In this document: positions 59,118 to 64,000 of the stretch, one piece after another | Position numbering within the stretch: position 1 is the first letter of the stretch | Layout of the letters: every line of letters begins with the position of its first letter | DNA from: an uncultured Mobiluncus sp. | GTDB lineage: Bacteria > Actinomycetota > Actinomycetes > Actinomycetales > Actinomycetaceae | NCBI RefSeq assembly: GCF_943914685.1 | Contig: NZ_CALUCZ010000015.1 | Span: 1 to 64,000 of the forward strand | Direction: 5' to 3' | Length of the DNA stretch: 64,000 nucleotides | Program-made: the position numbers and the translations under genes | Notes under the pieces: model-generated | The model's database searches: none | Seen by the model: only the letters and a program-made list of their open reading frames with translations | What the model was told of the DNA's origin: nothing

Positions 59118-59852
59118 TTGACGCAGATGGTGCTGTTACCAGCAATTGACCTGGTTGACGGAAAGGCGACCCGGCTGACCGAGGGCAAAGCCGGAACTGA
59201 AAAAGTTTATGGCGAACCCGCACAAGTGGCCGCGGAGTTCCTCGCCGCTGGTGCGAGTTGGCTGCACCTGGTCGACCTGGACGCCGCTTTCGGGCGGGGT
59301 TCCAACGCCGACCTAGTAGAGTCGCTGGTGAAAGCCTATCCGGATCTAAAGTTTGAGGTCAGCGGGGGATTACGTGACGACGACTCACTGTGCCGCATGC
59401 TCGATGCCGGAGCAGCGCGGGTGAACCTGGGTACCGCCGCAATCGAAAATCCCGAGTGGTGCGCCACGGTCATTGAGCGGTTTGGGCAGCGGATTGCAAT
59501 CGGTTTAGATGTACGCGGCGAGCGAGTGTACGGTCGCGGCTGGGTCAGCGAAGGGCCGTTGTTGGACCAGATTGTGCGGGATTTGGACGCTCTGGGTTGT
59601 GCCCGCTACGTGGTGACCGATGTGTCGAAAGACGGCACTTTGACCGGGCCAAACCTCGAGCTGCTGGCTCACGTGTGCCAATCCAGTCCGGCAAAAGTCG
59701 TGGCGAGCGGGGGAGTATGCGCCCTGCGCGACCTGCAAGCCCTGCGGGACTTGGCGGGGGTCCACCCCAACCTGGAGGGGGTCATTGTTGGTAAAGCCAT
59801 CTATGAGCGACGTTTCACGGTTGCCGAAGCTTTGGCGAGCCTGGGAGCCTGA
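59118..59852 (+). CDS. priA: HisA / PriA phosphoribosyl isomerase
   Basis: This TIM-barrel isomerase opens ProFAR in histidine synthesis; the actinobacterial PriA form also acts on PRA in tryptophan synthesis. The 244-residue product has LPAIDLVDGKATRLTEGKA with the first catalytic Asp, LHLVDLDAAFGRGSNADL, FEVSGGLRDD, RVNLGTAAIENPEW and the second acid in YVVTDVSKDGTLTGPNLELL. The TTG at 59118 follows GGAAAGGACTTTCA. It has the actinobacterial SNADL and SGGLRDD forms, so PriA-type dual function is likely but not certain. Confidence 0.92.
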   Translation: MTQMVLLPAIDLVDGKATRLTEGKAGTEKVYGEPAQVAAEFLAAGASWLHLVDLDAAFGRGSNADLVESLVKAYPDLKFEVSGGLRDDDSLCRMLDAGAARVNLGTAAIENPEWCATVIERFGQRIAIGLDVRGERVYGRGWVSEGPLLDQIVRDLDALGCARYVVTDVSKDGTLTGPNLELLAHVCQSSPAKVVASGGVCALRDLQALRDLAGVHPNLEGVIVGKAIYERRFTVAEALASLGA

Positions 59853-59888
59853 CCCTGCGGGGTTCTGTTTGAAAGCGCGGCAGCATAC

Positions 59889-60608
59889 ATGAAACACCTG
59901 GCAAGCAATCCCTACGCGTCGGATCGCGGCGATTTGCTGCCCGGAACAGGGCGCGCCCTAGAACTGGCCGCGGCCAAAGACGTGGGGGCAGCGCAGGTTG
60001 CGTTGTTTTCAGCGCTGCAAACGGAGCGCCTCATTGTACAGGCGCCCGTGGCAATTTCGGGGCACTGTGAATCACCGACTTTTGCGGGTGTTTATGCCCC
60101 CTACGGGTCGGCCTTGCCGGTGTATTCCAGCGCCACGCGTTTTGCGGAGCTAACGAACCCGGAAGACCGGCCGTTGCTGGTCAATCCCGCGCGAATCGCC
60201 TTGGTGGCCTTGGCTACCGAGGGATTTCTGTGGCTGGATACCCCGGTGATACTGGGTAGCGCTACTGAGGCCAAGCCGCTGGCACGTGACCCAGGGTGGA
60301 TTCATGCCTATGCACCGAGCATTATGCTGGGGCCGCCCGCTTTGAATGCCTTAGCCAGCGGCGACGACTGGCTCCCCGCCTGGGAAGATGCCGAACTTGC
60401 GACACTGCTCTATTCACTATCAGACCACACGGGCGCCGAAATCGAGACCGTCGCAGCCGGTCCGGCAGGGGGACTGGTCGTCAAAGTCCGCACCCCCGAC
60501 GACCGTGACGCCGCGAAACTTGCCGTCAAACGCTTTTACAAATCCCTTCTGCGGTCACCAGAAGTCCCCCCTCGCGCTACTTACGTGCAACTTCTCCCCG
60601 TGCGCTGA
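59889..60608 (+). CDS. SseB-like protein
   Basis: The 239-residue soluble protein has an SseB-type domain in its first half (VGAAQVALFSALQTERLIVQ, PVYSSATRFAELTNPEDRPL) and a second alpha/beta half (LVVKVRTPDDRDAAKLAVKR). SseB-domain proteins have no settled molecular function. It lies 36 bases after priA, and such a gene is commonly found next to hisA in Actinobacteria. It has no signal peptide and is probably cytoplasmic. Confidence 0.78.
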   Translation: MKHLASNPYASDRGDLLPGTGRALELAAAKDVGAAQVALFSALQTERLIVQAPVAISGHCESPTFAGVYAPYGSALPVYSSATRFAELTNPEDRPLLVNPARIALVALATEGFLWLDTPVILGSATEAKPLARDPGWIHAYAPSIMLGPPALNALASGDDWLPAWEDAELATLLYSLSDHTGAEIETVAAGPAGGLVVKVRTPDDRDAAKLAVKRFYKSLLRSPEVPPRATYVQLLPVR

Positions 60609-60685
60609 CGCTCGCCCCGCACTAGCCGCCCCCGCGCCCCGGAGCCGAAATTTCACCGCAGCTCTTGCCTGCGGACGACGATTAA

Positions 60686-60738
60686 GTACCAAAAAGTGTT
60701 TACAAAAAGGTACCGAAATCGGTACACTAAGAGGTACC
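60686..60738. promoter_or_regulatory. Promoter and repeat operator of the toxin-antitoxin pair
   Basis: TTTACA (60699-60704) and TACACT (60723-60728), 18 bases apart, form a good promoter. GTACC occurs three times at an exact 24-base step (60686, 60710, 60734), each followed by A-rich sequence. The middle copy is part of a perfect palindrome GTACCGAAATCGGTAC (60710-60725) lying between and over the promoter boxes. This is the expected layout of an autorepressor operator with extra half-sites. Confidence 0.7.
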
Positions 60739-60751
60739 AAAGGAGGTTGTG

Positions 60752-61039
60752 ATGAATTTCTATACGGCACGGGAACTGCGCACAACTCCGAAAGCGCTGT
60801 GGGAAGACTTAGAGAACGACGGGTCGGTGGTTATAACCAAAAACGGCAAACCGGCCGCGTTGATGATTGAGGTTGATGGCAGGACGCTCGAAAAAGCGCA
60901 ATGGGCATACCGTCAGTTGCGGTTCAATGATGCCTTGCAAAGAATGCGGGCTCGTGCGGAATCGATGAACTTCCTGACTGAGCAGGAAATAGAGGCTGAA
61001 ATCGCCGCCGCCCGCAGAGAGATGCACGATGAAGCCTGA
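60752..61039 (+). CDS. Phd/YefM-type antitoxin
   Basis: The 95-residue protein begins MNFYTARELRTTPKALWEDL and continues with GSVVITKNGKPAALMIEVDG, the beta-strand pair of the Phd/YefM DNA-binding fold. The helical C-terminal half (QRMRARAESMNFLTEQEIEA) should wrap the toxin. The strong binding site AGGAGG lies five bases before ATG; a GTG one codon upstream is possible. It overlaps the toxin gene by 11 bases. It likely represses its own promoter through the GTACC repeats and neutralises the PIN toxin. Confidence 0.9.
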   Translation: MNFYTARELRTTPKALWEDLENDGSVVITKNGKPAALMIEVDGRTLEKAQWAYRQLRFNDALQRMRARAESMNFLTEQEIEAEIAAARREMHDEA

Positions 61040-61466
61040 GGCTGCCGGTCGTCTCGTGGTCATCGATACAAATATTCTGGTGTCCGCATTGTGGTCAAAT
61101 CTAGGCGCTCCCAGGAAACTGCTTGATTATTTGGGCCAGATGGACACGTTGAAACCCTGCTACGACGCCAGGATTATGAGGGAGTACACCGCGGTGCTGC
61201 ATCGTCCGAAATTTCTGTTTGAGCCTGAGGAAATCGATGTGGTTCTCGAGGAAATCCGCCAGAAAGGCTGGTTGATTGTGGAACCTGCAAGTATCGACCG
61301 TGTTACCGGCCTGGACCGTGCCCAATTTCCCGATCAGGATGATATTGCTTTCGTCGAAGTCGCCGCCGCGGCGGGATGTCCGCTGGTGACGGGTAACCTC
61401 AAGCACTTTCCGGGCGTGCCTTTTGCCACTACCGTCCGCGAGTTCTTGGATACCTGTAATCTTTAG
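61029..61466 (+). CDS. PIN-domain toxin (VapC-like ribonuclease)
   Basis: The 145-residue protein is a PIN-domain nuclease of the COG1569 type. Acidic residues expected to bind magnesium are D13 (VVIDTNILVSALWSN), E52 (ARIMREYTAVLHRP) and D104/D105 (FPDQDDIAFVEVAAAAGCPL). VTGNLKHFP follows, as usual in PIN proteins. It starts inside the antitoxin gene, so the pair is co-translated. The RNA target is unknown. All acidic positions are kept, so it is probably active. Confidence 0.9.
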   Translation: MKPEAAGRLVVIDTNILVSALWSNLGAPRKLLDYLGQMDTLKPCYDARIMREYTAVLHRPKFLFEPEEIDVVLEEIRQKGWLIVEPASIDRVTGLDRAQFPDQDDIAFVEVAAAAGCPLVTGNLKHFPGVPFATTVREFLDTCNL

Positions 61467-61585
61467 ATTCTCAAGGTTTCCCCGCGCCCGGTGACGCGAC
61501 GTTACTGGAGAGGTGAGCGGGAACGCTAGTGAACCCGACACGGGACGCTAGCACTGCCAGCGCCCCACCGCCCTTGTGAAAGACC

Positions 61586-62650
61586 CTAAGCGTGGGGAAT
61601 ATCGCCCAGCCAGTCCACCACGTGTTGAATCAGGGCCTCATCAAAGACATCGTCCGAGTGGTGTTCACCAATCCACTTCTGAATCGAACCGCCGGCTGCC
61701 GCGTCCATCTTTTTCCGAGCCTCCGCAGGTTTCACCAGGACCTGCCAAAGCATGTTCTTGGCTTCCTCCACCGACCGATAAAAGAACGGGTAGTCCGCCG
61801 GCACCAGGGCGTGAGCCCAATCGAGGTCTGGAAAAACCCCGATGACTCCCGCCCCCAAGGCTTCTACGTATTCGATGCCGTAGGACTCTTCCTCGGTGGT
61901 CGCCAGGAAAGCGGTCGTATGTGCCAAGGCCTCCCAATAGGACTGGCGCGTGGCCGTCAAGGGCCCCACCCAAATCCAGTCACGATGGGAAAACTTCATG
62001 GCGGCTTCGCTGACCAGGTGGGTTTCGTGCAAACGCATCTCAACCCGCAGCGGAATCTGGCGGTGTACCCAGTTGACCACGTCCAAGAAAATATCCGGGC
62101 GCTTCTTTGCTGAAAGGTAAATCGAGGGATAGAGCACGACGGGGACCTCTGTCTCGACTCGCGGCCGGACGTGAGCCAGGCGGAACCCCAGGTTGACCCA
62201 CCCCAGCTGCATCTGTTCATGCAGCGGTTTCACGGTCCATTTCTCGGCAATCTCCCGGACTTCCATAGCGGTGCGTTCCGAGTTCGCAAAAGTGGGGAAC
62301 AGGGCGCAAGACAGGGCCATCGAGGCAATGCCCTCTACCGTAGTCATTTCGCGCGGGGACCACCACATAAAGTTCATGATGTGCGGTTTTGCCGCCCCGG
62401 CGTTATGCATTTTTTGCCACAATCGCGGCGAATCAATGACGTCCATGTTGATGACCGCCGTGTCGCTCGGGTCGAGCATCTCAATGGGAGCCACACTGAA
62501 GTTTTCGGCGCGACGGGCGGGGCCGCCAATCAGGATAGAGTCGGGGAAGTTGCGCAAAATCCGTCGCACCAGGGTGTCTCCGGCAGAGTGTCCGGACACT
62601 CGCCCGGCTTCGTCAACTTGGGCATTGTCCCACTTGATTGCCAGTTTCAT
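61586..62650 (-). CDS. Glycosyltransferase-like protein
   Basis: The 354-residue protein looks like a GT-B type glycosyltransferase with a reduced N-terminal domain. The C-terminal half has VVLYPSIYLSAKKRPDIFLD, DWIWVGPLTATRQSYWEALA and TEEESYGIEYVEALGAGVIG. The latter is the nucleotide-sugar binding EESYGIEYVEALG motif of GT4 enzymes. The N-terminal half has HSAGDTLVRRILRNFP. It starts two bases after the stop of the pyrophosphatase gene, with AAAGGGGAA as binding site. Donor and acceptor unknown. Confidence 0.78.
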   Translation of the reverse strand: MKLAIKWDNAQVDEAGRVSGHSAGDTLVRRILRNFPDSILIGGPARRAENFSVAPIEMLDPSDTAVINMDVIDSPRLWQKMHNAGAAKPHIMNFMWWSPREMTTVEGIASMALSCALFPTFANSERTAMEVREIAEKWTVKPLHEQMQLGWVNLGFRLAHVRPRVETEVPVVLYPSIYLSAKKRPDIFLDVVNWVHRQIPLRVEMRLHETHLVSEAAMKFSHRDWIWVGPLTATRQSYWEALAHTTAFLATTEEESYGIEYVEALGAGVIGVFPDLDWAHALVPADYPFFYRSVEEAKNMLWQVLVKPAEARKKMDAAAGGSIQKWIGEHHSDDVFDEALIQHVVDWLGDIPHA

Positions 62651-62652
62651 GG

Positions 62653-64000
62653 TTATTCCCCTTTCCGTTCCGCAGCCTGGTCGGGCGGCTGCGGGGGATT
62701 GCTTTGCGATGGTTCTTCGGTGAGTTCTAGGTCGGGAACTTCGTTCAAAAGGTCGGTGCCGGCCTCTGTCGGTGAAGAGTCGAGAATCTCGTCTAGCGCG
62801 GCCGCGTCAATGGGGGCTTCGATACCGCCGGGACGCGGCATAATCTTTATTGCCGGCCGGGTGACTCGGTCTTTCACACTAGGGATTCCGTTCAAAGCCG
62901 TGTCAACCGGAGGTTCGTGGTCGTGCATGGCGTCGCGAGAGGCGCCGCGAATACGCATCTGATAGAAACTGCACCACACGAAGTAGGCTGAAGCCACGAA
63001 AAAGACCCCAGCCAGGATATGCACCAAGCGCGCCTGGCCCTGGTTCGTCAAGCTCACCGCCAATTCCACAGCCAGCAGGCCAAACAGGGTGGTGAATTTG
63101 ATAATCGGGTTCAGAGCCACCGAGGACGTGTCTTTGAAGGGGTCGCCAACCGTGTCCCCGACGATGGTCGCGTCGTGCAGTTCGGTGCCTTTCATGTGCA
63201 AATCAACTTCCACGACTTTCTTTGCGTTGTCCCAAGCTCCGCCGGCATTAGCCATGAATATAGCCTGGTAGAGGCCAAAAATAGCGATAGAAATCAGGTA
63301 GCCGATGAAAAAGAACGGCTCGACGAAAGCGAAAGATAGCGTGGCAAAGAACACCGCCAGGAAGATAAGCAACATGCCCTGCTGGGCGTACTGCGTACAA
63401 ATCTCGACGACCGCGCGGCTGTCCTTTTCGGAGGCCCGTTCGTTGCTGGCATCGAGGTGGATATTGTCTTTGATAAAGGCCACAGCGCGGTTTGCCCCGG
63501 TTGTTACGGCTTGGATAGAGGCTCCGGAGAACCAGTAAATGACGGCGCCTCCCGTAATCAACCCCAGCAGGAACGGAGCGTGAAGCAGTGAAAGATTGCC
63601 CACGGCTTGTGCGTCCTGTAAACGATTCGTGAGCGTCATGATGATAGAGAAAATCATGGTGGTGGCGCCCACCACGGCGGTACCAATCAGCACTGGCTTG
63701 GCCGTGGCTTTGAACGTGTTGCCTGCCCCGTCGTTGTCCTCCAGCATGAGTTTCGCGGTGTCCCAAGCCGGTTTGATGGTGAAGTCAGCCATCAACTCGG
63801 CCTCGATGTTCTCGACCGATTCGATACGTGACAGTTCGTAGACGGATTGGGCATTGTCGGTGACCGGACCGTAGGAGTCAACGGCTATGGTCACCGGGCC
63901 CATTCCCAGAAAACCAAACGCTACCAGGCCGAATGCGAATACTGCCGGAGCTGCCATCAGAGATTCCGGTATCAGCAGGGAAATCAGGAAAGCGATTCCC
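62653..64000 (-). CDS. hppA: Membrane-bound proton-pumping pyrophosphatase, C-terminal part (window edge)
   Basis: HppA couples pyrophosphate hydrolysis to ion pumping. The reading frame is open to the window end, so the N-terminal part, including the main catalytic loops, lies outside. Visible are GPVTDNAQSVYELS, DNDGAGNTFKATAKPVLIG and the conserved VGDTVGDPFKDTSSVALNP. The Lys in GNTFKA is the residue that marks potassium-independent proton pumps by family knowledge. After the last span the protein carries a polar tail of about 115 residues, Pro/Glu-rich at the end, which is not usual. It is co-transcribed with the glycosyltransferase downstream. Confidence 0.93.
   Translation of the reverse strand, partial: GIAFLISLLIPESLMAAPAVFAFGLVAFGFLGMGPVTIAVDSYGPVTDNAQSVYELSRIESVENIEAELMADFTIKPAWDTAKLMLEDNDGAGNTFKATAKPVLIGTAVVGATTMIFSIIMTLTNRLQDAQAVGNLSLLHAPFLLGLITGGAVIYWFSGASIQAVTTGANRAVAFIKDNIHLDASNERASEKDSRAVVEICTQYAQQGMLLIFLAVFFATLSFAFVEPFFFIGYLISIAIFGLYQAIFMANAGGAWDNAKKVVEVDLHMKGTELHDATIVGDTVGDPFKDTSSVALNPIIKFTTLFGLLAVELAVSLTNQGQARLVHILAGVFFVASAYFVWCSFYQMRIRGASRDAMHDHEPPVDTALNGIPSVKDRVTRPAIKIMPRPGGIEAPIDAAALDEILDSSPTEAGTDLLNEVPDLELTEEPSQSNPPQPPDQAAERKGE

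Overview
The window looks like the chromosome of an intermediate-GC actinobacterium of the Actinomycetaceae, most like Mobiluncus. The evidence is gene content and order: a FtsZ-SepF-YggT-DivIVA(Wag31)-LspA cluster, the TlyA-NadK-RecN-SteA-MctB block known from mycobacteria, an actinobacterial SUF operon headed by SufR, and a PriA-type HisA. A full arginine deiminase pathway beside an M20 (hippurase-like) amidohydrolase would fit Mobiluncus curtisii, but that species call is inference. I see no IS element, prophage or CRISPR array.

Layout. 1-2043: 3' end of a 5S rRNA with its terminator, argR, an M20 amidohydrolase and tRNA-Arg(ACG). 2044-7790: the arginine deiminase genes arcD-arcA-arcB-arcC, with two candidate ARG boxes upstream, hairpin-rich spacers and a strong terminator. 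7961-10329: an AXE1-type esterase, an EcsC-like protein and RNase HI. 10464-23458: a long plus-strand cluster with an RGG/TPR/HAD fusion protein, small ORFs, tlyA, nadK, recN, steA, mctB, a short MraY-like protein, a MurJ-like flippase, a glycosyltransferase and a NUDIX hydrolase. 23600-30640: sufR-sufB-sufD-Rieske-sufC-sufS-sufU-sufT. 30780-35360: an old yellow enzyme, a lipoprotein, an ABC-F ATPase and a PspA homologue. 35382-36433: an AT-rich pair of exported proteins. 36488-43131: a small membrane protein and four related alpha-solenoid (TPR-like) proteins. 43160-45522: a polar amino-acid ABC transporter. 45736-54420: the ftsZ division cluster, lspA, an RluD-type pseudouridine synthase and dnaE. 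54541-60608: histidine biosynthesis (hisD-hisC-hisB-unknown-hisH-priA) and an SseB-like gene. 60686-61466: a Phd/PIN toxin-antitoxin pair with a repeat-rich promoter. 61586-64000 (minus): a glycosyltransferase and the C-terminal part of a membrane pyrophosphatase cut by the window edge.

How they fit together. ArgR probably controls arginine catabolism: ArcD swaps arginine for ornithine, ArcA makes citrulline, ArcB makes carbamoyl phosphate and ArcC makes ATP. The SUF operon is a complete Fe-S assembly line under a Fe-S-sensing repressor. The 19-22.8 kb membrane genes resemble a lipid-linked glycan module next to envelope/division genes steA and mctB. The least explained parts are the quartet of solenoid proteins, the AT-rich exported pair next to it, and the structured RNA spacers of the arc genes.
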